The position numbers and the translations under genes are program-made. The notes beneath the pieces are model-generated. The model saw only the letters and a program-made list of their open reading frames with translations, was not told where the DNA came from and made no database searches. Below, in pieces: positions 34,173-46,639 of a stretch of 64,000 nucleotides of DNA. The first letter of the stretch is position 1, and every line of letters begins with the position of its first letter. The stretch is from Glandiceps talaboti (Eukaryota > Hemichordata > Enteropneusta > Spengelidae), in assembly GCF_964340395.1 (NCBI RefSeq), contig NC_135565.1:17387209-17451208 (forward strand). Reading direction: 5' to 3'.

Positions 34173-37100
34173 ACACCCACAGACAGACAGACTGACAGAC
34201 ATGCATGCAAAATGTTACTGTGAAATTAATAGATACTGTCACATTCATTAAGCACACAAGCTTCAAAATTGAACATACTACATGTATTAACTGCTTAGTA
34301 CTTGTTATGTTCTTTACAACAGATGCCAAAGCATGCATCCATTCTCACTCTAAATACGCCAACTTAGTCACCATGTTAAGTACAGGTCCAGAGTTCCGCA
34401 TCACCCATCAAGAAATGATAAAAGGAATCCGAAATGATGTTACAGGGAAGAGCTTGAAGTAAGTACCTCAATTACCTTGTTCATCATCTTAAGGTCTGAT
34501 TCTGTGTCATAAGTACCTTTAGTACTCAAGAACTGAAGCAGTGTGCAATGTTTTCGTCAAAATGGTAACCAAGGCAACAAGTCCTCTACTTATATCTGAG
34601 AGCCCTCGCCATAAGTTCAATCACTGCTACTAAATGTCAAACAATATACTTAAACGGAATTTCATACTTTTTTTACCACTGTTGAATTTGAGTGTATCTC
34701 CTCAAAGTTGGCCTTTATAGGAAATTCTATGTTTCATCATCATAACACCTTACAGCTGTACTATCTAGCTATTTGCAACTACAACTTTTTTTTGAAACCA
34801 TTTTGTAATATATTAATGACATAAAGGTAATATCATACACCCTGAACAGCAGTGTGACCAATTTGATGTACCACTGACTCAGTGTTCCCCTATCTCTTTC
34901 TGTGTGGTGACTCACAAGAAATGCCAAATTTTCTAATTTTGACTCACAACAACAAAATTTGGCTATCATTAGAGGGCAGTGGGCACACTGCTGAACAGTA
35001 TTATTTTTGTAGTAGTGCCATATATTCAAAAACCATTGCCTCAGTGAATCATAATTTCAACTTATACACTACATACACTACAGCTTGATCATTTAAAATT
35101 TTAAAAAATAGATTGTTAAGTGACGATACATTGTACTTTGAATTCATGATTTCAACAATCTGACTGACTTAGAAATGGCAGAAGGAAACTTAGAGTGAAA
35201 GATCCATCTAATATGCTTCAGGATAACAGGTAGTGACATAAGGGAATCAAAGACAGATCTTCAAGTCTGAGGGAACCTGTGAATCATTTGTTTTATTAAA
35301 GTACCTGAATTTCAGCAATCAATTATAATTTTCACTCGGATATATGCTTGTGTGTGTTATCATCTTACAATCATTGACATTGTGACTTTATTTCTATTCC
35401 TTCCAATAATGCATTTTCTCCGTATTATAGAATATACAGGGTTGGTTAGGTCCTCACAAACATAGAATTAGGTGCACAATATACGGGGTAGGACCAACTC
35501 GGCCCATTGCCAACTCGTCCCATCGCCAACTCGGCCCATTCACATGCCAACTCGGCCCATTTACATGCCAACTCGGCCCATTTACATGCCAACTCGGCCC
35601 ACGCACGTCATGACGAAAATGTTTCTGTCATTTTCAACGATTAATAAAAAAAGATCAACCCATTTTAGAGTGCATGTCGTGTCGAAGTGGGCGATACCTT
35701 AGTAATAAACGCAATCATTTATTTCAAAGTGTTTCGGTTTTGAAGTTACAATCACGTCGAGTTGTACATCTTGACTATTTACGAATTGACGAATAGCGGA
35801 CTAAATATCTATAGTCAAGTTGGCAGAGAGTGGGCCGAGTTGGTGGGCCGAGTTGACAGAGAGTAGGCCGAGTTGGTGGGCCGAGTTGGCAGACGGTGGG
35901 CCGAGTTGGTGGGCCGAGTTGGACATGAGCCGAGTTGGACGTGCACCCAATATACACCCCACAAAACCTGCATATATTCGAAACTGCTTATAGGCCAAAC
36001 TTCAGGTTATTTTGACGTATGGAACTGCGACATTCAATGGCAATTTATCATGTCGTCATAGTGATCATAAACTGGTATATATGAAAATTTATTATCATGT
36101 GTTTGTTGCCATGGTAACAGGACAAGCCTTGTGGCAGTAATAAAAAAACATATGCTCATGTCCGAAAGATGCAAATGTTAAATTAATGATCCATAATGTG
36201 TGATATATTAATAAGTTGATAAATGCAATTTACTGTTCATTGTAAAAAAAAAAAAATGTAAAAGTGTTGGTTTTGGTAGTGTTATAGGCATGGTAAAATG
36301 TGTCTGTGTGTCTGTGTCTGTATGTGTATGTATATGTGTATGTGTGTGTGTGTGTGTGTGTGTCTGGCTATGTGTGCCTATGTGTGTGCCTGTCTGTCTG
36401 TCAGTCTGTCTGTATGCGTCTGTGTGTCTCTGTCTGTCTGTCTGTCTGTATGTGTCTGTCTGTCTGTCTGTCTGTTTCTCTGTACAATGTATGTGTACAC
36501 ATGGTGTACAATTGTAAAGTCCAAAACTACCACACCGATTGCCTTGGTATTGGGTGTGCATATTACTTAGGATGTGATGATGAAAACTTGTTCAAATAAA
36601 AGAGATCAGATTAGTGAAACATGTATGTCTGAAAGTGATTTTCCATCATATAGGTATCAGTTCTATAGCATTGTGTACTTGTATAGTGTAAGCTCTGAGG
36701 TACATGTATGGTGTCATAAAATGTTAGATATTATCTCTGTGATTCTGACACACATATAATAATCAGTCATTTCTACTTTTGACAGCAATACTGACATGTT
36801 AGTGGTACCAATTATAGAAAATACAGAACATGAAGAAGATTTAAAAGTAAGATCATTTTTTGTTGGAATTTTTTTATATTGTGAAAAAATTATTGATGAA
36901 CAATGATATTGAATTTGTATACTGTTTACCTGTTGTCTTTTTGATAACCGCAATTATGAGTATTGGTCATGTAAGCGAGCTAATAATGTGATTCATGTAT
37001 CATGGGTATTTGATTTGATTTAATTTGATTTGAATTGAATTGACTTGAATTAAATTGAATTGAATTGAATTGAACTGGATTTGATTCATTCCAAGGAGAG

Positions 37101-38154
37101 AATGAGGCAAGCAATGGAAAAGTACCCAGAATGCCCAGCAGTTTTAGTTCGTCGACATGGTATTTATGTATGGGGTCCATCATGGGAGAAGGCAAAGACA
37201 ATGTAAGTTTATCTTATATGAAATCCCAGTGTTTGAATTCCATGTCTTGGTTCAGCACTATCTTATCAACAGGGAGTATGAATGAAGCCACAAAAAAAAG
37301 GATACACTGTATATTATTTGGAGATGATTTACTAAGGTGATAGTAGAGCATACAAACAAAGAAGAGTAATGTTCGTGAGATATTTGCTGAGCCAGCCAAT
37401 AAAATGTAGCAAACTTAGGCAAAAAATGTAGGAATGATAGTGAGATATTTATCGGGTCAGGCGATAAAATGTAGTAATGTTGGTGAAATGTTTGCTGTGC
37501 CAGACAATAAAATGTAGAAATTATCATACATTTGTTGAGCCAGACAATAAAATGTTGCAAAGTTAGGCAGAAAATGTGGCAATGTTGGTGAGATGCTTGT
37601 TGTGCCAGAAATTAAAATGTAGAAATTATAAATAATATATTTGTTGAGCCAGACAATAAAATGTAGCAAAGATAGAAAGTGTAGCAAAGATAGTGAGAAA
37701 ATGTAGCAATGTTGGTAAGATGTTTGTTGTGCTAGTTGATACAATGTAGCAACATTAGTGAGATGTTTGTTGAGATAGATGGCATTCTGTTTTAGGCTAA
37801 CAGGCTTTTATCATATGTACATGTAGTGTACTACATAGGTATGAATTGTGCTCTTTGTGATTTGCATAATAACCGGACATTTTTTTACATGACAACCGGA
37901 CATGTTCTTTACATGACAACCAGACATAAAAATGAATAAACTTTCTGATCAACATTCATCATCCCACATCATAGCATTGCCAACAATTATGAAGGCATAC
38001 TCTTTTCTTACAAAAGTAATTTAAGTCTGTTTTTTAGTTTGTATTTTGTATTTTTTGCAGGTGTGAATGCTTTGACTATCTCTTTCAAATAACAGTGGAA
38101 ATGCACAAACTTGGTCTTAAACCAGATGAGAAACCGTCGACAGCAGTGCAATAG
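31890..38154 (+). CDS. APIP: methylthioribulose-1-phosphate dehydratase
   Basis: Seven exons (31890-31919, 32418-32512, 33636-33802, 34323-34458, 36786-36846, 37096-37202, 38061-38154) give 229 residues; human APIP has 242. The start follows an in-frame TGA at 31839. By family, this zinc class II aldolase-type enzyme dehydrates methylthioribulose 1-phosphate in cytosolic methionine salvage; vertebrate APIP also binds APAF1. The zinc ligands His104 and His106 (CIHSHSK) and His184 (RRHGIY) and the catalytic Glu128 (THQEM) are present, each exactly 11 residues before its human counterpart (115, 117, 195, 139). Further landmarks are [32 protein letters not shown] and [10 protein letters not shown]. 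Intron 1 uses a GC donor (AAG|GCAAGT); the other introns are GT-AG. Oddity: the family's GGYYRY stretch before D-M-L-V-V is replaced by GKSLNN at the exon 4/5 joint. The gene is head-to-head with PDHX. Confidence 0.93.
32153..32328. repeat. compound CA / CT / CA microsatellite in APIP intron 1
   Basis: (CA)n, an AT-rich gap, (CA)n, a long (CT)n of over 30 units, then (CA)n again. Confidence 0.95.
32760..32814. repeat. (AATC)n microsatellite in APIP intron 2
   Basis: About 13 perfect AATC units. Nothing else distinctive was seen in the rest of this 1.1-kb intron. Confidence 0.95.
33856..34200. repeat. GT/G-run and CATA/CA/CAGA microsatellites in APIP intron 3
   Basis: (GT)n with a run of G at 33856-33890. 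A separate compound tract of CAGA, CATA, CA and CAGA units lies at about 34037-34200. Confidence 0.9.
35471..35947. mobile_element. inverted-repeat element built from CCAACTCGGCCCA motifs, APIP intron 4
   Basis: The left arm has six copies of CCAACTCGGCCCA or a one-base variant, spaced by short linkers such as TTTACATG. The right arm has seven copies in the opposite orientation (GGGCCGAGTTGG). Both ends carry GTGCAC followed by AATATAC (35472 and 35941). The GC-rich arms flank an AT-rich unique middle (about 35605-35815). Iterated sub-terminal motifs suggest transposase-binding arrays of a non-autonomous DNA transposon. Confidence 0.75.
36273..36610 (+). mobile_element. dispersed repeat of the 'TG-nursery' family (copy B), APIP intron 4
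   Basis: Starts 'GTAGTGTTATAGGCATGGTAAAATG', then an internal GT/GTCT tract of about 180 bp. It continues 'AAGTCCAAAACTACCACACC' 'GATTGCCTTGGTATTGGG' 'GATGATGAAAACTTGTTCAAAT', colinear with the copies at 20213-20426 and 38331-38547. Confidence 0.65.
37011..37078. repeat. degenerate (GAATT)n / (GATTT)n pentanucleotide repeat, APIP intron 5
   Basis: TTGATT units grade into TTGAA units just upstream of the exon 6 acceptor. Confidence 0.85.
37370..37815 (+). repeat. dispersed 41-44-bp satellite, locus 1 (APIP intron 6)
   Basis: Irregular tandem copies of a unit like GTTGGTGAGATGTTTGTTGT + GCCAGACAATAAAATGTAGCAAT. Some units are broken. The array ends in a flank 'GGCATTCTGTTTTAGGCTAACAGGC' that also follows the arrays at 43.1 and 50.4 kb. 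Confidence 0.8.
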
Positions 38155-38330
38155 TCTGACTATTACATAATACTATATGTTCAAAAATACCACTACTGAC
38201 AACATTCAGCATTCACACAAGTCTCGTCACCTCACAAGCATATTATATGGTGTAACTGCACATGTAGAGCTGACGTCACAGGGTTAAAGGGTCATAGGTC
38301 ACAGATATCAGTTTCTTAACAGGTCATGTT

Positions 38331-38547
38331 TAGCATAACTGAACTGAGGTTCAGTAGTGCAATAGGCATGGTGAAATGTATGTGTGTGGATGTGTGTGTG
38401 TGTGTGTGTGTGCATATGTGTGTGTATGTAAATGACTTAAACTCAAAAACCATTGGTGGGGACATTACTTTTATAGGATGTGTAGATGGAAAATTCTTCA
38501 AATGAAAATGATTGCATCAGAGATGTGTGTTTTGGGTAAAAAAAACG
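38331..38547 (+). mobile_element. dispersed repeat of the 'TG-nursery' family (copy C), APIP 3' region
   Basis: Contains 'CTGAACTGAGGTTCAGTAGTGC', an internal (GT)n at about 38382-38425, 'GTAAATGACTTAAACTCAAA', 'GATGTGTAGATGG', 'CATCAGAGATGTG' and 'TTTTGGGTAAA'. It lies about 180 bp after the APIP stop, probably within the 3'UTR. Confidence 0.65.
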
Positions 38548-38898
38548 TGATTCATGGCGTGAGAAAATGCTTTGACTCGGCCTAGAAATGAAAGGTTATT
38601 GTTTTATGATGCCATGAAATCATTAAATCTTTCATTTAACTGAAATTAAGGACTGATGGTATGTGACTTAGATAATAATGTCTACAGGTCTTATTACTTA
38701 CATGTCGATGACTACATTGTATGTGTACATACACAACTAGTGGTATGTATACCTGTATGCAAATGAGTATGCAATCGTTCCTTGTACACACAATTGTGTG
38801 AATGTAAAGCCACGTTGTCACACACAATATTGTGACCCTAAATTTGTATTTGGCTATAATCATATTTCAAATTGTTTAACAAGCAATTTTTGTGTCAC

Positions 38899-38961
38899 AA
38901 TAAATCTCTGTGAAAATATATTGCTTTCACTGGTAAATTCTTTGTAACTGCATGTAATAAA
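38899..38961 (+). terminator. candidate poly(A) signals of APIP
   Basis: Two AATAAA hexamers, at 38899-38904 and 38956-38961, about 750-800 bp after the stop codon. Which one is used cannot be told from sequence. Confidence 0.4.
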
Positions 38962-41900
38962 GGTACTAGATTTATTTAGTGTGAATTGATGCATTGTAGC
39001 TCTCAAAGTTTGTAGGCCTATAAGTGAACTTAGTCAAACATTGTTTATCATATCAATGTAAAGTGAAGCCAAAATATGAAAACAAAGTTTATTTTCACCA
39101 AAATGTTTGTGTACCAAAGATAAACAGTATCTTAGCAGAATACCAAAGCAGTGGTACCCAGTGTTTCATTCAGTCCTCCGTTGTCTATGGTTACACATGG
39201 CAAAGATATTGTAATTTAAAAAAAAGACGGTGTGTCACGTGACCATGATTTGTACATCCGTTGTGTTACCATGGGATCGTTTAGTTCTGGTTGTGAGCAC
39301 TTGTCTTTGTATGACAGCGACATCAGCGTTCACGTTTGTGATTACTTTTGTTTTTCATCATCGAAGCAAAGTCAGCGACAACACATATGATATCTAAAGG
39401 GGGACAAAACGAACATTTATTTTTTTGAAAAAAGGACAAATGACAGGAACGAAATCCTCTCAGTAGCAACTTTGTTTACACTTCACCGAATCAGAAATGT
39501 TACGGAATCAGTCGTGTCAGTCATGCACGACAAGTTTTGATACTAGATTTTTATCCTCGCTAAACGTTTAACTCGCAAAATATATGTTGTAATAATTATT
39601 GCCCGCAAACACTGTATGCCAAATCCAAGAATAAACATAATCTGAGCATTTTCATTGAATTTCTATGTGTGGTCCATTGTTCTACCATGTAACCATTGCT
39701 TTACCTTCATCCGGGTGTTTTGCTGTTTTTGTACTCCTTGAGTATTAACCTACACACTCCACCAACAGTGATGGAGGGTCTATGGTTTTAACAAATGCAA
39801 TAAATACAACTGTTTAATTAATAGTTTTATAAACGAATCCTTGCAATAATTGCCAATACTAAGTTACTGTGGTAAGTTCTAAAAGTGTGAGTGTGTAAAT
39901 ATGACAAAGTGCAGAACGAGATAATAGCATTATAGGAATGTATGTGCTTTGTAGTTCCATTTGTCTTGCAGAACAGTTGACTGTCTCGGTGTTTCACTCA
40001 TGTAACATGACATTTTTTTACCCACACTCAGACAACTTCTAACACAAAAGAAACAAGTACGTAGGTGTCACACACAGTAGGGGTGTAGAAGTAATCGAGT
40101 TGATTATCAGTTAGAAAATGAACAATTGAAGCAATTAAAACCATCAAGTCCATGTGTAATGTTTTCATTAGAAGCCAGTTTCTATTACACTGTGAAAGAA
40201 TATTAGCAATGCTTATCAGTGTTCAATGTGCTTGGACAAAGGATCCTGCCGTGTTATGTTGTTTCTCTGTTATTGTTAGTTTAGAGTTCGAATGTGTGTA
40301 TCTTTGTTTCAAAAACCATAGACCCTAGGGTCTATGCAAAAACGTAATGATCCATGAGTGAAACCCCAAGGCAAAATCATTTTTACTGTATGTGAGGTGG
40401 TCACGTGAGTTGAGTTACTGCTGATTTCATATAGACTCTGAGGTAAGGCCCGGGGAGATAAAAACAAAATTAATGTAATTTGTGTTGGAATTAGCAAACA
40501 TTATTTTTAATTGTCACCCGGGGCCGGGGGGGGGGGGGGGGTATCAAGTATGTGAGATTTCCAACCAGACTGACATTTGCTCACTTTTCTGATAGCATGC
40601 AATGATAGATCATGTTATCCTTTTTGTATTTTTGGATCCACCACTTTGCCACCGAATTTCATTAGTATCCACAACTTATTAGAATTTCAGATGTGAATTT
40701 TCTAGCTTCTTATTCTTACTTAAAACAAAAATCAAACATAATATTTGGGTGAGTGTTTATCGTCATCACGATAAAACTGTAAACCTCTTTACTTCAACGC
40801 TATAACACGTTTGGTCTTCAAATTCTTACCCCTAATTGAAAAGTATTGCTGTTGATTGTGAGAAATTGTACTTCGTCAAATGTGATCACGATGAGATAGA
40901 GTTGATACATGGTTTAAACTCAATGTAATGACATTTTCAAAAGTGAAAGAACATAATGAAATAATGAAAAAAAAACATTATTAAAAACTTATAATGTTAA
41001 GGTAATTGGAGTCAGATGCATGTGTGTGTTTCTTATAGAATGGTACTTGGAAATATGCTAAGTTTGCCGTAAAGATGACAGTAAATTGTATGACATTGTA
41101 CCAAAATGAGTAATTGAAATGGATCATTGCTATTGGAGTGACGCATCGTACAGACTGTAAGAGGAAGTGCGTTTGACAAAATACCAGTAACTGTAATATA
41201 ATGGTGTAACATCTAGTAAGATCAATACCATTATTCTTCTTGTAAAATGATCCTGATCAATAGGCAGTCATCTTTTTTTTCCAATTATTTTGATTTTTGT
41301 TCACTTTCATGTTTTGATTAGAAACGTATGGAGTTCGTCTCTTAAACGGATATACAGCCTACACATAGCTTTGAATTGCCGCTACCAAACTATCAAAATC
41401 GATTTTAATTTCCAGCCCAGAATTAGTACAACCTTCAACGCCCACGGACAAGGAGAACACACTTTAAGTTGGGATTTACTCCACGAGCCAACGACGTCTG
41501 TCGTTCGATGAGATATACGTAACGGTTCAGGAAATACTATTCATGAAAATGGTCCAGACGACATATATTTGTACTGGCAATCTTGAAATGTCACGAAGAT
41601 ATAGATTTGAGAGATATAGATTTAACGTAGGAACTTCATGGCAAAGAATGTCAAAACACAACGACATTTCGAAATAGATTAACAAAGCAACGTGTCTTAC
41701 CTTTGTGCAAAGTTTGGATGAAATCCAATAGTGTATGATGTGGGTGACAATACCTAAGGGTGGACTAATAAACTAGCCCCTCACCACAATAGCCCATTCC
41801 GGTGGATCTCAAATGGGGTGATATTTAAAATGGACAGATCGCTTATGCCATAATATAGTTCACTTCTAAAGGAAGTTATAATGTGAAAAATAACTTAACT

Positions 41901-42173
41901 CACGCCCTTTTTCTCCTTGACTCGACATTAAGTGTACCATCGATCGATGAAATGTGGTAAATTCAGCCGATAGTCGATTGCCTCGCCATTTCAGTTCTCG
42001 ACAAAAATGCCACTATCAGCGTAAATGATTCGATTTGATGTATCCCTCGAGCGAATAAAGAATACAGCCCCTAGTACACTTTAAGGATCTTTACCCACCA
42101 TTTTCGTGCAAATATATTGAAATGTATCCTTTGAGTGAACGAACAATGCCCACTCTTTAGCACCTCTACCACG
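38962..42173. other. intergenic, no gene seen
   Basis: No recognisable exon. A 16-base G run occurs at 40526-40541. Open frames at 39024-39242 and 41290-41511 have no known motif. Confidence 0.5.
40526..40541. repeat. poly(G) run
   Basis: Sixteen consecutive G after CCGGGGCC; length-unstable type. Confidence 0.9.
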
Positions 42174-42380
42174 ATCTGATTAAAATCTGATGTAGGGAAT
42201 TTGGCGAGATTTTTCCTACTTCTATTGTCATTTGTTCTTTTTTCTGGTTTTGTGAGCGCCCGATACGTAGGTAGGTAGGTATCAGACGCTCACAGAACAG
42301 AAAAAGAACAACTGACAATAAAAGTAGGAGGAAAATAAATAAATCGCGCCAAATTCCCTACATCAGATTTTAATCCGATT
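42174..42380. mobile_element. long-arm hairpin element (arms about 93 and 102 bp)
   Basis: The left arm 42174-42266 and right arm 42279-42380 are near-perfect reverse complements. Both contain AAAATCTGATGTAGGGAATTTGGCG, TTGTTCTTTTT and GTGAGCG..TGATAC-type inner ends. They enclose a 12-bp loop of GTAG units. Differences are a few substitutions and a short insertion in the right arm. It is a fold-back transposon remnant or a hairpin-RNA source. Confidence 0.85.
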
Positions 42381-43082
42381 GCTCTTACCCACCCCCACCC
42401 CCGGCTTACACAAACTGCTGCTGTCATCTTTATTAATTCTATCCCTTCTTTGCCATCTACACGTATATGGCAACTCCTCCCACAATAATCTATAGACCAA
42501 GTGCATCCTCAAGTTAATGAATAATATGACCACTCATTCAAACATATCCCTACGATCTGCATACCCAATTTTTACTGTAACCCAAACGAACAACTTTCTA
42601 AATTGGTCTGAACTGTACAATTCGGCCATGTAGATTCAATGCTTACTTCATCAAGTCCGTCGACAATGTAGCTAGTCATTGTAGCGTCCCTACCTCCTCA
42701 AGCATAGACGGTTTAGAAGGACTCCTTCCATGGTGCGTCCATTTCCTGTTTTTCCCTGCTATATGCCCTGCAGTGAATATTATACAATTCATTCACGTAT
42801 CTCGGCGATACATTTATTAGGAATAGATAGAGTATATGCTATACTGTAATGAACACTTGACTATTAAAAACCGCTCAATACGCACTGAACGTCTTTGGCA
42901 TAAAGACACCCCGTTTGTAAGGATGCAGAATGTAAAGGCAGTTATGAGACGAGAGATGTTCATTTACAATTTATTTTTTACTACAGAATCGATAGCGCAA
43001 GTCTCGTTTTTCTAATACTTCTTGTAATTAAGGCGTCTCAGAATAGACACCAGTTCACCTGAAACAGAACATCGTATGGCTC

Positions 43083-43672
43083 GATACAAATCTGACTTAT
43101 ATTGCTACTGTAACATTTTATAGTCTGCCTCGATGCAAATCTTACTAACATTGCTACATTTTGTAGTCTGCCTTGATACAAATCTGACTAACATTGATAT
43201 AGTCTGCCTCCATGCAAATCTTACTAACATTGCTGCATTTTATAGTCTGCATCGATGCAAATCTGACTAACATTGCTACATGACCGTCTGCATCGATGCA
43301 AATCTCACTAACATTGCTGCATTTTATCGGCTGCCTTAATGCAAATCTTACTATTAAACATTGCTACATTTTATCGTCTGTCTCACGCAAATCTTACTAA
43401 CATTGTTACATTTTATCGTCTGCCTCATACAAATCTTACTAACATTGCTACATTTTATCGGCTGCCTTGATGCAAACCTTACTAACACTGTTACATTTTA
43501 TCGTCTGCCTGATACAAATCTTACTAACATGGCTTCATTTTATAAATATAATAAATATGAATATAAAGATGCATAATGTAGGTAGGAGTTTGTTGATCAA
43601 GACGAGTGTTACTATGATGTGTTCGTACGAAGCGGCATTCTGTTTCAGGATGACTGGTTTCAATTATACTTG
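43083..43672 (-). repeat. dispersed 41-44-bp satellite, locus 2 (array reversed)
   Basis: About nine units such as ACTAACATTGCTACATTTTA + TCGTCTGCCT..ATGCAAATCTT, the reverse complement of the 37.4-kb unit. The shared flank 'CGGCATTCTGTTTCAGGATGACTGGTTTCAA' follows at 43634-43664 but in plus orientation, so array and flank are inverted relative to each other here. Confidence 0.8.
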
Positions 43673-46159
43673 AGAGCAGGCTAACATTGATCAAGCGGTA
43701 TGAGAACTAATATGGCCCTAGTATCGTGTGTGAATCATTTTCAAGTTAAAAATATATTTTTTTAAAAACGCTGAGCCCTAAACCGTATTCGTTTGATTGC
43801 AGCGATGTTCATTCTGTAATAGCAAAGGTGATATTTCTCCGATGATGTTGATTAATCTGTAATATCAGAACAGTTACATCGATTGAGACAACATGCAAAC
43901 CGCGATCACGGAACCTATCACAAACGAACTTAACAGTGATATGTGTAATGTAAAGCCTGGTTTTGTCGCCATGCATTCTTTACGTCGCGTAAAAAGTTTC
44001 ATCTGCAGAAGAAGCATCATGGAGAAGCTCGGATACAATTTCTTCAAAAATGAGGAAAAACTTCATATGACGCATTTTGTATTACAAGTGCCTGTTCAGA
44101 TCGCTCAGAGCTGTATCTACAAATTTTCACTTAGCTATGCGATCTAGATAAATTACTCACTCAAAATCTGTGACGTCATAGTAGAGAAATACACACTTCT
44201 AATAAACTTTGCATTTCACAAGTGTACAATATAAAGAACATTAAAGCCCTAGGAGATGTAACAAGAAGCTATTCAAGCACGCGAATTCAAGAAGAAAAAA
44301 AAAACTGATAGAAATCTTCGATTGATATAAAATACTATTTCATGTCGTGATAAATCATACTAGTTACCAGTAGCAACAACTGAGTACATACACAAGATGA
44401 TTTTTTCTCACGATTTAGCGCCATCGCGTTTACATATACTACTTACGGAAAGCAAGTTATTGAGACTTTAAGATAGATACAAACTAACACTGTTGTTTTT
44501 TGCATACGGTGCCTTGGTTGTGTGGATATAGTCAACTTTTAATTAAGATAGTGTAAACTCAGAATAAAGTGTTTATGTATGGCCATTTGAGGAAAACTTG
44601 CTATCAGAGATGCCACCCCACTGTGAGTGTAATTACATCAATGTCCATTCACGATCGACTAATATAAAATGTAGCATTATAGTTTAAGTTTGTGTCTATA
44701 TTAAGTCTAAAACAAGAATTGTTTCTGGCCAGCGCACACATAACTTAAACACCCTCGCGGCGGTCTTTTTTTTCATGTTTGTCCAGCCCATACAGTCTGC
44801 AGATCCGGAGGGAATTGTAAAAATAACAGTTCTGGGTTTGAACCTTCCTTGTTTCATCCGACAGTGATGTTGAGTTGTGACACATGTAGACAGTGAGATA
44901 AGATATGTCATTTTTATATGTTTGCCTGCTACCAGTGTCTGTATTTTGTTTTAAGTAATTTGTGGAAAAAAAATAAATAACGCAAAAACAACTTCGTGTG
45001 ACATGTAAAAAAACACGTGCCACTGAATTGAAACTCCATAATCACTCGACTCTGGTTTGGTAGTACTTAACTTGAACCACCATTCGGATCATAGACCTGT
45101 TGCCGGTTCCAAGATGCATTGCGCGTCTCTCCATACAATGACATGTGTTGTGTACGCACTTTAGGGGTTTGCACACGTCACTCAGGGGTGGTGGTTGTCA
45201 CCTGACCGTACTCTGGGCTAACCTGTAAAATCACTGCCTGTCATTGATGGCGTTTAGTCTTTGTTCTATAAAAATCACTCATAATCAAAGAGGTCAACAT
45301 GTGTTTCCATAATTTCCTGATGAAAATGTTATTTCAAACGTAATACAGACAAAAGAAAACTAAACGTAAAAACATAAGCGACATCATCTCGCGCAATGCA
45401 GCTTGGAACCGGACCATCGATCGCGACTATTATCTCTGTTGCACCTCAAGCAAATTTGTATTGTACATATGGCAAAAACAGTAAGTGTCCACTTTTATCA
45501 AGTTTGTTGCGAAATTTTCAATTTCATATATGATTATTTTCGTGTCAATATATATGGAACTTTATTATAGTGACGTCATTAGGTGGTAAGTTCCAAAAAA
45601 GTTACGAATAAAAAATCCCTCGAATTTGTTGGCGGTAATCCGTAATCGATGGTGAACAAAGTAGACATTTTTAATTTCTGTATTTATTTCAAGTGTTTTC
45701 CAAGTAATTACGTCATAAATGTAAAATACTATAGCAACCTGTTAAACTGAATAAGAAGATCATCGGTCGCGCGCTTCCGTCCGCCGCTACTACACCACAC
45801 ACAAGGCCATTCGACATCCTTAATTGGGTGTTTGAGAGGCGGGGACCGTAACAGCAATGAATGACGTATTTAATTGAAGGGGCAGTGAAGAAGAAATGGA
45901 CTATTGTGACTTGACATGGTGCATTGAAAAGAGTTTCATCCGAGAAGAACCAAAGTTGCCCGGAGGATGTCTAGAAGTGCAGATTATAATGGAGAGACAT
46001 TGTCTGAAGGGATATGTAAAAATTACTTATGGACAATGTAGGAAGGCATACACACTCAAGTTTCTTGTCACTGACAAATACTTGAACGCAATAAGTCAAC
46101 TGTAAATTGTAGATCTGTAACCCTTTGCAAAACCTGATGATATTGATAATGTTGCCTCC

Positions 46160-46163
<4 letters not shown>
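43673..46163. other. intergenic, no assigned gene
   Basis: Open frames at 43893-44147, 44696-45023 and 45896-46105 show no recognisable domain. The last follows a CpG-rich patch (GTCGCGCGCTTCCGTCCGCC near 45766) and could be an isolated first exon, but no following exon was found. Confidence 0.4.
45103..45412. mobile_element. MITE-like element with 23-bp inverted ends
   Basis: 45103-45125 and 45390-45412 are reverse complements at 22 of 23 positions (CCGGTTCCAAG.TGCATTGC + GCG). The core of about 260 bp has no coding capacity. Confidence 0.6.

Positions 46164-46639
<476 letters not shown>

Noticed and set aside
45896-46105. 69-codon frame with a good start context after a CpG-rich patch
   Set aside because: No recognised domain, and no following exon was found. 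It could be a first exon but is not supported enough to annotate.
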